6,294 bases of DNA from JANRKT01 sp033763355 (GCA_033763355.1 JANRKT010000094.1:1-6294), one strand, 5' to 3'. Positions 1 through 6,236 are shown, numbered from the stretch's first letter. The notes: generated by a model from the sequence alone, not told the origin. Numbers and translations: made by a program.

Positions 1-1290
1 TGCTTTTTTTACCACATCAGATGATTTGGGGAGGCTTTCCAGCAATGCCAGCGCATCTTTATAGTTATTGGTATTGGCAAGCACATTCACCAAAAGTTCC
101 CTTGCTTCAGTACTGTACTCTGACCGAGAATACTGGTTTACAAACTGCTGCAGTTCATTCAAAGCCACATCCTGGTAACCCAGTTCATAAGATAATTTGG
201 CATAATTGAATTTTGAAACCTCCCTCTGCCTGTCATCGCTGTTGTTTGCGGCACAAAAAGAAAAAGCGCTGCGTGCATTTGCTTTTTGCCCGGTTTTCAG
301 GTAGGCATCGCCAAGCATGTACATGGCGCTTTGCATTAAAGAATCAGTTCCGCTACTGAGTTGCTTAAAACCATCAATGGCTTTATTGTATTGCTTTACC
401 TGGTAATAACAATAACTCAGTTCGTAAATATCTTCCCTGCTAATTTTTTCAGCCTTGGCTGCATATGCTTCAAGATAAGGCAACGCCTTTGCGTATTCTT
501 TCTTTTCAAAATAAGCATGGCCAAGCAACTGCCGCAACTCGGTATCGTAATAAGAACCTGTTTTTTTCAGCATCCCTTCTGCGTATTCTATCGCTTTATC
601 TTTTTGCCCCTGGAAATAATGTATGGTAGTAATATAGAAAGGAACCGTTTTCTGGTAAACCGGGTCATTCTCCACTTTTTTAAAAGCATCCAGCGCTTCA
701 AAATAACTCCTGTCGCGGTAAGCTATAAAGCCATAATAATAATTGGCATCCCTGTAATTCGGGTCATCGGGCAACTGCCTGATGGTGTTGAGCAACGGCC
801 TTGCCTTATCAAACTGCTGCAGGGTAAAATATCCATATCCCTGGTGAAATTTCATATCTGCTATTTCACGGTTGCTGAGGTTGGCAATATTGGTTTGCTC
901 GTAATAAATGATGGAATTCCTGATTTCGTCATTGCGGAAATAATATTCGCCAAGATGAAAAGCCATTTTCTGTGCCAGCGCATGATTGATCTGCAGATCA
1001 ACAAACGACCTTGCTTCCTGCACCGAATTCTTTTCATTTTGTTTCAGCCCGCAGACAATTGTATAAAACTTAACTTCTTCATACATGAGGCGGTGGTTGC
1101 TCATGTCTGTTTCACGGAGCGATTCATTCAGTTCCCTGAACATGGGATAGGCAAGGCTGTACTGCTCCTGCTGAAAATACTCTTTGGCCTGCCTGAAACT
1201 GAACTGTGGATCGGTGAAGATGCGGGTTTGCTGGGCAATGGTTAAAAAAGGCCAGGTAATAATTAAAAGTAACAGGGATGATTTCTTCAT
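1..1290 (-). CDS. Exported TPR-repeat protein, N-terminal 430 residues (cut by window edge)
   Basis: Reading from the ATG at 1290, 430 codons stay open to base 1, so the C-terminus lies outside the window. Residues 1-20 form a signal peptide (MKKSS, a run of Leu/Ile, then TIA before Gln20-Gln21). The mature part is helical and rich in Tyr and Ala, with TPR-like pairs such as YFTLQQFDKARPLL (about 154-167), HAYFEKKEYAKALPYL (258-273), LSYCYYQVKQYNKAI (291-305) and LGDAYLKTGQKANARSAF (326-343). It resembles, from memory, the roughly 1000-residue TPR proteins common in Flavobacteriia and Chitinophagia, so perhaps 40% is present. Those proteins lack an established role; a periplasmic or outer-membrane scaffolding role is inference. 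The start is supported by the signal peptide; no Shine-Dalgarno is visible, as is usual in this phylum. It is divergent from the DoxX gene. A 15-bp palindrome lies in its leader. Confidence 0.88.
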   Translation of the reverse strand, partial: MKKSSLLLLIITWPFLTIAQQTRIFTDPQFSFRQAKEYFQQEQYSLAYPMFRELNESLRETDMSNHRLMYEEVKFYTIVCGLKQNEKNSVQEARSFVDLQINHALAQKMAFHLGEYYFRNDEIRNSIIYYEQTNIANLSNREIADMKFHQGYGYFTLQQFDKARPLLNTIRQLPDDPNYRDANYYYGFIAYRDRSYFEALDAFKKVENDPVYQKTVPFYITTIHYFQGQKDKAIEYAEGMLKKTGSYYDTELRQLLGHAYFEKKEYAKALPYLEAYAAKAEKISREDIYELSYCYYQVKQYNKAIDGFKQLSSGTDSLMQSAMYMLGDAYLKTGQKANARSAFSFCAANNSDDRQREVSKFNYAKLSYELGYQDVALNELQQFVNQYSRSEYSTEARELLVNVLANTNNYKDALALLESLPKSSDVVKKA

Positions 1291-1316
1291 TGAGATACTG
1301 AGTTGCGTTTGAAACG

Positions 1317-1331
1317 GCAGCACTGTGCTGC
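1317..1331. promoter_or_regulatory. 15-bp perfect dyad in the leader of the TPR gene
   Basis: GCAGCAC and GTGCTGC flank a single central T, so both arms are perfect. It sits 26 bp upstream of the TPR start codon. As RNA it could form a 5-6 bp GC-rich stem with a 3-5 nt loop; as DNA it could be an operator for a dimeric regulator. On the plus strand it is followed by a T-rich stretch (1332-1346), which resembles an intrinsic terminator stopping antisense entry into the TPR gene. The dyad is seen directly; every role is inference. Confidence 0.35.
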
Positions 1332-1443
1332 ATATTTTGATTTTTTCACGGGACAAGTGTTATAAAAAAATTAAACCGTCTAAAGTTACTGATCCGTTCC
1401 TTTGCAAAGATTATTCCATTTACACTGTGGATAAAAACTGAAC

Positions 1444-1474
1444 CAAAGTTGAATGAAGATGAGGGAACAGCCAA
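1444..1474 (-). promoter_or_regulatory. Candidate promoter of the TPR gene
   Basis: On the minus strand TTG (1472-1474) is followed after 20 bp by CAACTTTG (1444-1451). This matches the Bacteroidota -7 box TAnnTTTG at all but the first base, with a normal spacing to the -33 TTG. It would give a leader of about 145 nt carrying the 15-bp dyad. A second near-match, AATCTTTG (1405-1412), lies closer to the gene but has no TTG at the right distance. Tentative. Confidence 0.25.
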
Positions 1475-1481
1475 TAATATT

Positions 1482-1515
1482 TTGTTAAATCACTTTCCTG
1501 TATTCATTACATTTG
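1482..1515 (+). promoter_or_regulatory. Bacteroidota-type promoter of the DoxX gene
   Basis: TACATTTG at 1508-1515 matches the Bacteroidota -7 consensus TAnnTTTG exactly. The box ends 25 bp before the ATG at 1541, so a short leader of about 20 nt is expected. The nearest upstream TTG (1482-1484, within TTTG) is 23 bp away, a little more than the usual 19-21 bp. The leader is A-rich (GAAAATAAAAAATC) and lacks a Shine-Dalgarno, which is typical of the phylum. Confidence 0.55.
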
Positions 1516-1540
1516 CGTTTCTGAAAATAAAAAATCAACT

Positions 1541-1951
1541 ATGATCAGGAAACTCATCAGTACCAAATATTCAGCGCTTTCATTTAATATCGCCATGCTG
1601 ATACTCCGCATTGGTATGGGAGGCTTAATGATTCCGCATGGTTATGATAAGCTGGTGCATTTTACCCAGTATAAAAAAGACTTTATGAGTTTTCTCGGCC
1701 TTGGCGGAACCGTTTCTCTTGCATTGGTTGTTTTTGCCGAATTCTTCTGCGCTATTTTTTTAATCATGGGCGTTTTCACAAGGCTATTTGCAATACCCCT
1801 GATAATTGAAATGTTTGTCGTGGTATTTAAAGCGCATAAAGGAGAAGTATTTGGCGATGGTGAACATGGCATGTTGTTCATTGCGGGATATATTGTTATA
1901 CTGCTTTGCGGGCCGGGTAAAGCAAGTGTGGATGGCATTATGGGAAAGTAG
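1541..1951 (+). CDS. DoxX-family inner-membrane protein
   Basis: A 136-residue protein of the usual DoxX-family length. Four hydrophobic segments are visible at about residues 15-34, 57-78, 82-97 and 110-125. Family hallmarks are present: Arg23 and Gly25 followed by a PHGYDKL motif (32-38) at the end of the first helix; Glu67 in the second helix followed by MGVFTRL (76-82); Glu90 in the third; and the C-terminal GPGKASVDG (124-132). DoxX-like proteins are small membrane proteins named after a thiosulfate:quinone oxidoreductase subunit of Acidianus. Most bacterial members have no proven activity, and some are linked to redox stress or membrane redox complexes. No partner dehydrogenase or thioredoxin gene is present here. 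The start is the first Met, 25 bp after an exact -7 box. The function cannot be stated beyond the family. Confidence 0.9.
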   Translation: MIRKLISTKYSALSFNIAMLILRIGMGGLMIPHGYDKLVHFTQYKKDFMSFLGLGGTVSLALVVFAEFFCAIFLIMGVFTRLFAIPLIIEMFVVVFKAHKGEVFGDGEHGMLFIAGYIVILLCGPGKASVDGIMGK

Positions 1952-1970
1952 GATGGTAATTCAAAGGCAG

Positions 1971-1984
1971 CAGTTCTCAGTCTC
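1971..1984. repeat. Two-unit trace of a CAGT heptamer repeat
   Basis: CAGTTCT and CAGTCTC follow each other at 7-bp spacing 19 bp after the DoxX stop codon. They resemble the longer heptamer tract at 2506-2575, which also starts at a gene end. Two units can arise by chance, so this is only a possible decayed relative. The rest of the 1952-2101 gap shows no convincing terminator. A TTAGTTTG box (2079-2086, one mismatch to TAnnTTTG) might drive the downstream thioesterase. Confidence 0.25.
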
Positions 1985-2101
1985 AGGTATATCATTGAGA
2001 AAACCTGGCAGATTCTTTCTTCAATTAAGCAATGAACGGAATCACAACCCTATCAGGTTTTGTTGATCCTGTGGTTCATTAGTTTGAAAAAGCAATATAG
2101 A

Positions 2102-2518
2102 ATGTTCGTCAGCGAAACTCAGATAAGGGTAAGGTATGCCGAAACCGACCAGATGAATGTGGTGTATCATGGCAACTATGCCCAGTATTTTGAAGTGGCC
2201 CGAGCTGAAAGCATACGCCGGTTGGGGTTTACCTACAAGCAAATGGAGGAAGCCGGTGTGATGATGCCGATTGTTGAACTGCACTGCAGGTTTTTAAGGC
2301 CGGCACATTATGATGACCTGCTCACCATTAAAACCATTCTTAAAGAATTGCCCCAGGACCACCGAATAGAATTTCTGCAGGAAGTTTACAATGAAAGTGG
2401 GAAGCTATTGACCATAGGCAAAGTGGTTCTTTATTTCATCAAATCGGCTACAAAAGAAAAATGCAATATGCCGGAACAGCTTAAAGTTAAACTTGAGCAA
2501 TACTTCAGCAGGCAGTAG
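2102..2518 (+). CDS. Acyl-CoA thioesterase, YbgC/FadM-type hotdog fold (4HBT)
   Basis: A 138-residue single hotdog domain, the normal length for YbgC/FadM-type enzymes, which hydrolyse acyl-CoA thioesters in the cytosol. The N-terminal strand and active-site block are clear: RVRYAETDQMNVVYHGNYAQ (9-28), with the family's catalytic Asp at position 16, the Tyr22-His23 pair, Asn25, and Glu31 at the start of the central helix (EVARAE). The segment MMPIVELHCRFLRPAHYDDLL (54-74) is the expected second strand and turn. The frame is open back to an ATG at 2060, but the extra 14 residues precede the conserved FVSETQIRVRY start and add nothing family-like, so Met at 2102 is chosen. Specificity (short, branched or aromatic acyl-CoA) cannot be read from sequence. 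There are no Tol-Pal genes next to it, so the name ybgC is not assigned. The last codons (Ser-Arg-Gln-stop) lie inside a heptamer repeat. Confidence 0.9.
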   Translation: MFVSETQIRVRYAETDQMNVVYHGNYAQYFEVARAESIRRLGFTYKQMEEAGVMMPIVELHCRFLRPAHYDDLLTIKTILKELPQDHRIEFLQEVYNESGKLLTIGKVVLYFIKSATKEKCNMPEQLKVKLEQYFSRQ

Positions 2519-2575
2519 GCAGTCACCGGTATGCAGTATTCAGTACACAGTACTCAGTCCTTAACAGGCAGTAAA
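2506..2575. repeat. Degenerate 7-bp tandem repeat (CAGTANN), about ten units
   Basis: In strict 7-bp register from 2506 the units read CAGCAGG, CAGTAGG, CAGTCAC, CGGTATG, CAGTATT, CAGTACA, CAGTACT, CAGTCCT, TAACAGG and CAGTAAA. CAGT is exact in seven of ten, two others differ by one base, and the last three bases vary freely. The tract begins 13 bases inside the thioesterase gene, and its second unit supplies the TAG stop. It contains a small dyad AGTAC-ACA-GTACT (2542-2554) but no T-run, so it does not look like an intrinsic terminator. Remaining sequence to the next gene (2576-2700) is AT-rich, with no exact TAnnTTTG box. Confidence 0.75.
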
Positions 2576-2700
2576 AACTGATGACAATTGCAGACAGGCT
2601 TCAATTCAATGATTCTTATAAAATATTACTGCTTTATTTTACCTGACAAAAGGTTCGGAGTATTTGCAACGATTTGATATTTTTACAGGTCAATTAAGCT

Positions 2701-4734
2701 ATGCTGATGAGAAGTACGCTGGTCATAATCCTCACCCTGTTTTGCAATATTGCTATTATTGCCCAGACGCAACCACCATGCACTACACTTGGCCAAACTC
2801 CTTCCACTGCCTTTCCCGTTTGCGGCACTACCGCCTTTAACCAGGTTACTGTGCCGATATGTGAAAACCGGGCTGTTCCGGTACCAGGTTGCACCTCTCC
2901 CAACGATCCGGTTTATACTGATAAAAATCCATTTTGGTACAGATTCACTTGTTATCAGAGTGGTACCTTAGGTTTTGTAATCACACCCAATGACCTGGGC
3001 GATGATTATGACTGGCAGATTTTCGATATTACTGGCCGCAATGCTGATGAAGTTTATACCAATGCCAGTTTATTTGTTGTAGGTAACTGGTCTGGTAGCT
3101 ATGGGTTAACCGGCGCCTCAGCTGCCGGGCAGAACAATATTCAATGTGCCTCTGCTCCCAATGGAGGTGTTCCTACTTTTAGCCGGATGCCAACTCTGCA
3201 ACAAGGCCATACTTATTTGCTGCTTGTAAGCCATTATACAGATTCACAAAGCGGTTACAGCTTGTCATTCGGAGGAGGCACGGCCGTAATTACAGACCCT
3301 ACCCTGCCCGGTATGCAAAATGCAAAAACAACCTGCGACGGTACACAGATAACATTAAAGCTTAACAAGAAAATGAAATGCAGCAGCCTTGCTGCAAACG
3401 GGAGTGATTTCAGTATTGCTCCTGCTGTTGCCAACGTTACCGGCGCTACAGGCATTGGTTGCAGCAATGGTTTTGAACTGGATTCTGTAACCCTTACATT
3501 AAGCGCTGCATTGCCATCGGGTAATTATGATCTTGTTATTAAAAATGGCGCTGACGGCAATACGTTACTTGATAACTGCGACAGGAACATTACCCCGGGT
3601 TCCACTGCTCCTTTTACAGTTCTTGCCGCAACCCCCACTCCTATGGACAGCTTAACTGCCGTTCAATGTGCCCCTCAATCATTGCAACTGGTTTTCAAAA
3701 AGTTCATCCGCTGCAATTCTGTTGCTGCAAACGGGAGTGATTTTATTGTAACGGGGCCAACACCCGTAACTGTGGTTAATGCAGCAGTTACATGCAACAA
3801 TGGATTTACTGATGTGATTACGGTAAACCTTTCCGCCCCGGTTGCTAACCAGGGCAATTATCAAATAAGATTGGTGAGGGGGAGCGACGGCAATACCATT
3901 CTTGATGAGTGTGGCCTGGAAACACCTGTTGGTTCAACTTTGCCATTCACCGTAAAAGATACCGTCTCCGCTGCATTTACCTATCAACTTACACCTGGCT
4001 GCAAACTGGATATCATTTCATTTTTCCATGACGGGAGAAATGGTGTAAACCAATGGTTGTGGAATTTTGATAACAGCAGTTCAGTCACTGTGCAAAACCC
4101 ATCAGTTGTTTACAGCGTATTTGGTAATAAAAACATTTCGCTTATTGTATCCAATGGTTTTTGCAGCGATACAGCAACGGCATCTGTTTTCCTGGCAAGC
4201 AAATTAAACGCTTCATTTGAAACCAATAACCTGCTCTGCCCCGAAGACACTGCAAAATTTATTGATAAAAGTACCGGCGGTGTAACCAGGTGGAACTGGG
4301 ATTTCGGGAATGGCATTACAAGCAGCCTGCAAATACCATTGCCGCAACTGTATCCCAAAGACGTTGTTGAAAGAGATTACAATGTGAGGCTTATTGTGGA
4401 AAGCGATGCAGGCTGTCTTGATACAGCATTCAGTAACATTAAAGTTTTAAAAACCTGCCTTATTGCTGTGCCCAATGCATTTACCCCTAATGGCGACGGG
4501 CTGAATGATTACCTCTACCCGCTTAATGCATATAAAGCTGCCAATCTTGATTTCAGGATATACAACCGCTACGGTCAGCTTGTTTTTAAAACCAATGACT
4601 GGACACGCAAATGGGATGGAACGATCAATGGATTGCTCCAGGGACCGGGTACTTATGTGTGGCACCTGAGTTACAGCAATGCGGACAATGGTAAAAAATT
4701 CTTTTTGAAAGGAACAAGTACTCTGATAAGATAA
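2701..4734 (+). CDS. Secreted Cys-rich surface protein with PKD-like domains and a type B T9SS sorting domain
   Basis: A 677-residue exported protein. Residues 1-21 are a signal peptide (hydrophobic core LVIILTLFC, then AIIA before Gln22). Residues 22-198 are a beta-rich region with six cysteines (27, 41, 54, 64, 84, 149), including NPFWYRFTC and DDYDWQIFDITG; I cannot name this domain beyond a likely lectin- or PPC-like jelly-roll. Residues 202-307 and 313-418 are two copies of an Ig-like (SbsA/Big_5-like) module. Residues 424-498 and 503-583 are PKD-like (WLWNFDN, WNWDFGNG), each with a Cys pair. Residues 587-677 are the gliding-motility C-terminal domain (VPNAFTPNGDGLND, then RIYNRYGQLVF, WDG and GTYVW), the type B signal for outer-membrane export by T9SS. 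Probable role: adhesin or matrix protein; no catalytic motif is seen. No PorP/SprF partner gene is adjacent. The start could also be Met3. No clear promoter box was found upstream. Confidence 0.92.
   Translation: MLMRSTLVIILTLFCNIAIIAQTQPPCTTLGQTPSTAFPVCGTTAFNQVTVPICENRAVPVPGCTSPNDPVYTDKNPFWYRFTCYQSGTLGFVITPNDLGDDYDWQIFDITGRNADEVYTNASLFVVGNWSGSYGLTGASAAGQNNIQCASAPNGGVPTFSRMPTLQQGHTYLLLVSHYTDSQSGYSLSFGGGTAVITDPTLPGMQNAKTTCDGTQITLKLNKKMKCSSLAANGSDFSIAPAVANVTGATGIGCSNGFELDSVTLTLSAALPSGNYDLVIKNGADGNTLLDNCDRNITPGSTAPFTVLAATPTPMDSLTAVQCAPQSLQLVFKKFIRCNSVAANGSDFIVTGPTPVTVVNAAVTCNNGFTDVITVNLSAPVANQGNYQIRLVRGSDGNTILDECGLETPVGSTLPFTVKDTVSAAFTYQLTPGCKLDIISFFHDGRNGVNQWLWNFDNSSSVTVQNPSVVYSVFGNKNISLIVSNGFCSDTATASVFLASKLNASFETNNLLCPEDTAKFIDKSTGGVTRWNWDFGNGITSSLQIPLPQLYPKDVVERDYNVRLIVESDAGCLDTAFSNIKVLKTCLIAVPNAFTPNGDGLNDYLYPLNAYKAANLDFRIYNRYGQLVFKTNDWTRKWDGTINGLLQGPGTYVWHLSYSNADNGKKFFLKGTSTLIR
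3304..3954 (+). repeat. Internal duplication: two Ig-like modules 333 bp apart
   Basis: Units 3304-3621 and 3637-3954 (residues 202-307 and 313-418) align end to end at a constant offset of 111 codons with no net gap. Shared landmarks are AANGSDF (231-237 and 342-348), DGNT (285-288 and 396-399) and PFTV (304-307 and 415-418). Four cysteines recur at identical spacing: 212, 227, 254, 293 against 323, 338, 365, 404. At DNA level a 22-bp block is identical (3389-3410 and 3722-3743). Confidence 0.9.
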
Positions 4735-4752
4735 GATTACTGCCCCCACTAA

Positions 4753-4815
4753 GCTATTTGCCTTATCTAACTTATCTGACCTGTTTGACTCATTTGACTT
4801 TTCTGACTTACGGTC
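4753..4815. repeat. Degenerate 9-bp tandem repeat between convergent genes
   Basis: In a fixed 9-bp register from 4753 the units are GCTATTTGC, CTTATCTAA, CTTATCTGA, CCTGTTTGA, CTCATTTGA, CTTTTCTGA and a divergent CTTACGGTC; the consensus is about CTTATTTGA. GAC recurs at 4778, 4787, 4796 and 4805. It fills most of the 89 bp between the stop codons of the surface protein (4734) and the PBP4 gene (4826-4824). AGATAAG (4729-4735) could pair with CTTATCT (4762-4768) across a 26-nt loop, a weak hairpin. No standard terminator is otherwise visible, so the tract may stand where both transcripts end. That role is inference. Confidence 0.7.
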
Positions 4816-4823
4816 TTCCCGTC

Positions 4824-6236
4824 TTATTTCAACACATCCAGCACCTGCCACATCTTTTTAACTGCGGAGGAAGCAGAACCATTATAGTTATTTACAATAA
4901 ATGCAAAGGTATATTCAATTCCCTGCTTGTTTTTAATGTACCCTGTATAACTCCGTACGCCGCTGATTGAACCGCTTTTCATTTTAATACTATTGGTCTC
5001 AGGCAATGCATCGTAAAAAGAATTGAACCATGGCCTTGCCCTTGCAATCTGCATCACTTTCACCAAAGCATCAGTTGTTACCCTGTTAAGCGGTGAGAGC
5101 CCGCTGCCATCAACTATATTTATGGCAGCTTTGTCAATACCTTTTTGTTTCCAGAAATCTTTTACAATCTCAGCTCCTTTTTCTGTCGATCCAAACCCCG
5201 TTTTTTCAAAGGCCATTGTTTTAATAAATGCTTCTCCATACAGGTTAATGCTTTTTTTGAGAAACCAGTAGTTCATGGAGTCGAGTGGCGGGGAGTAATG
5301 GGTGTAAATAATTTTCATTTTACTTTTTAAGAGAGTATCTAACCAGCCATTGAAGTTATCCATTACAGTAATTAACTTTTTAACTCCATATTTGCTGGCA
5401 TATTCTTTAAAATGCTCCTGGAAAAATAAAGGAGCATTCGGAGTAGCTATAGAAATTGAAAAGCTATCTTTTAAGATTGGAATTGAACCCTTAATATACT
5501 GAGGATAGCTGCCCAAAGAAAAATAATAATAAGCATTATCGCCACTCCCTTTTTCAGCAGAAACCATGTTATTGACAGCTTCTCCTAATTCAGTATGTGG
5601 CTGTGTTTCTATTATTTTTACCGAATCCCCAATCCGATTTCCTGATTTTAGTATCAAATTGATTTGATTCTCTCTCCAATTTATGCTCCAGTGTCCGGCA
5701 CCATAATAATTACCTATGTCCTGCCATATCCAGCCATCTGGCAATGGTTGTCTGTCAAAAAAACCGTTATCCCAATCAATGTCGTTCCCATAATAGAATA
5801 TTGAATTGATTTTAAGCGATTCAATCAACTTAAAAAAGATACCATCTTCTCTTGTAGTTGAATATCGCCAACTTCCCGGAGTCGGATCTCCTGAGCCATT
5901 AACAGACAGAAAACCTACAAGGAAAGAGTCTTTTGTAACGGTTCCTTTATATCCAAACTCTGTTTTATACCTGTACCTCTTTCCCAGCAATTCAAAAGCC
6001 GTTGCGCTGGTAATTACTTTTTGAGTGCTTGCCGGCGCCAATCCAATTTGAGCGTTTTTTTCAAAGACCGCTTTACCGGTTTTGCTTTCCACCACATACA
6101 GGCTGCTGATGCCATGCTTCAACTGGCTGTCACTTTCAAATTTTTTATAGGCTGCAGAAAGCTTTTGCTGAATGCCCTGCCCCTTTACACATAATGTAAG
6201 GAAAGCAATCGGAATAAAATAGAAAAATGATTTCAT
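4824..6236 (-). CDS. dacB: D-alanyl-D-alanine carboxypeptidase/endopeptidase, PBP4 type (peptidase S13)
   Basis: A 470-residue exported penicillin-binding protein, close to the 477 of E. coli PBP4. These enzymes trim the terminal D-Ala of peptidoglycan stem peptides and cut D-Ala-mDAP cross-links in the periplasm. Signal peptide about 1-19, with Gly19-Gln20 at the likely cleavage site. The SxxK motif is in APASTQK (nucleophile Ser70, Lys73). The second triad is Ser329-Ile-Asn331 (KKSINLYGEAF), where E. coli has SDN. The third is Lys420-Ser-Gly422 (KMKSGSISGVRSYTGYI), in place of KTG. Other S13 landmarks: GSGDPTPGS (114-122), GWIWQDIGNYYGAG (168-181) and DGSGLSPLNRV (376-386). The 259-residue gap between Ser70 and Ser329 leaves room for the inserted domains typical of PBP4. 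The start is supported by the signal peptide; TTAATTTG (6257-6264, minus strand) is a one-mismatch -7 box. It converges on the surface-protein gene. Confidence 0.93.
   Translation of the reverse strand: MKSFFYFIPIAFLTLCVKGQGIQQKLSAAYKKFESDSQLKHGISSLYVVESKTGKAVFEKNAQIGLAPASTQKVITSATAFELLGKRYRYKTEFGYKGTVTKDSFLVGFLSVNGSGDPTPGSWRYSTTREDGIFFKLIESLKINSIFYYGNDIDWDNGFFDRQPLPDGWIWQDIGNYYGAGHWSINWRENQINLILKSGNRIGDSVKIIETQPHTELGEAVNNMVSAEKGSGDNAYYYFSLGSYPQYIKGSIPILKDSFSISIATPNAPLFFQEHFKEYASKYGVKKLITVMDNFNGWLDTLLKSKMKIIYTHYSPPLDSMNYWFLKKSINLYGEAFIKTMAFEKTGFGSTEKGAEIVKDFWKQKGIDKAAINIVDGSGLSPLNRVTTDALVKVMQIARARPWFNSFYDALPETNSIKMKSGSISGVRSYTGYIKNKQGIEYTFAFIVNNYNGSASSAVKKMWQVLDVLK

Noticed and set aside
4..10. 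Run of seven T (A7 on the coding strand) in the TPR gene as a frameshift or slippage site
   Set aside because: The frame is continuous up to the window edge, and the run simply encodes Lys-Lys. Nothing downstream is visible to test slippage.
361..1245. Long plus-strand open frame of 294 codons
   Set aside because: It lies wholly antisense to the TPR gene, whose minus-strand frame has a signal peptide and clear TPR motifs. The plus-strand product is rich in Ile, Phe and Cys with no recognisable domain.
1953..2066. 37-codon plus-strand frame right after the DoxX stop
   Set aside because: It is the tail of a frame open through the DoxX gene, encodes an unremarkable basic peptide, and has no start signal or family resemblance.
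2542..2554. AGTAC-ACA-GTACT hairpin as a terminator of the thioesterase gene
   Set aside because: A five-pair stem without a following T-run; it arises from the phase of the heptamer repeat.
2506..2575. CRISPR-like array
   Set aside because: The 7-bp period is far too short, with no spacers of CRISPR length and no cas genes nearby.
2581..2646. 21-codon open frame between the heptamer tract and the surface-protein gene
   Set aside because: Too short, with no start signal or recognisable features; chance is the simplest explanation.
4447..4851. Minus-strand frame of 134 codons with a Lys/Ser/Asp-rich stretch
   Set aside because: It overlaps the end of both the surface-protein and PBP4 genes, and the charged repeat is just the 9-bp repeat translated.
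6177..6236. PBP4 as a lipoprotein through Cys16
   Set aside because: The residues before Cys16 read LTL, so Leu sits where a lipobox needs Gly, Ala or Ser. A signal peptidase I site before Gln20 fits better.
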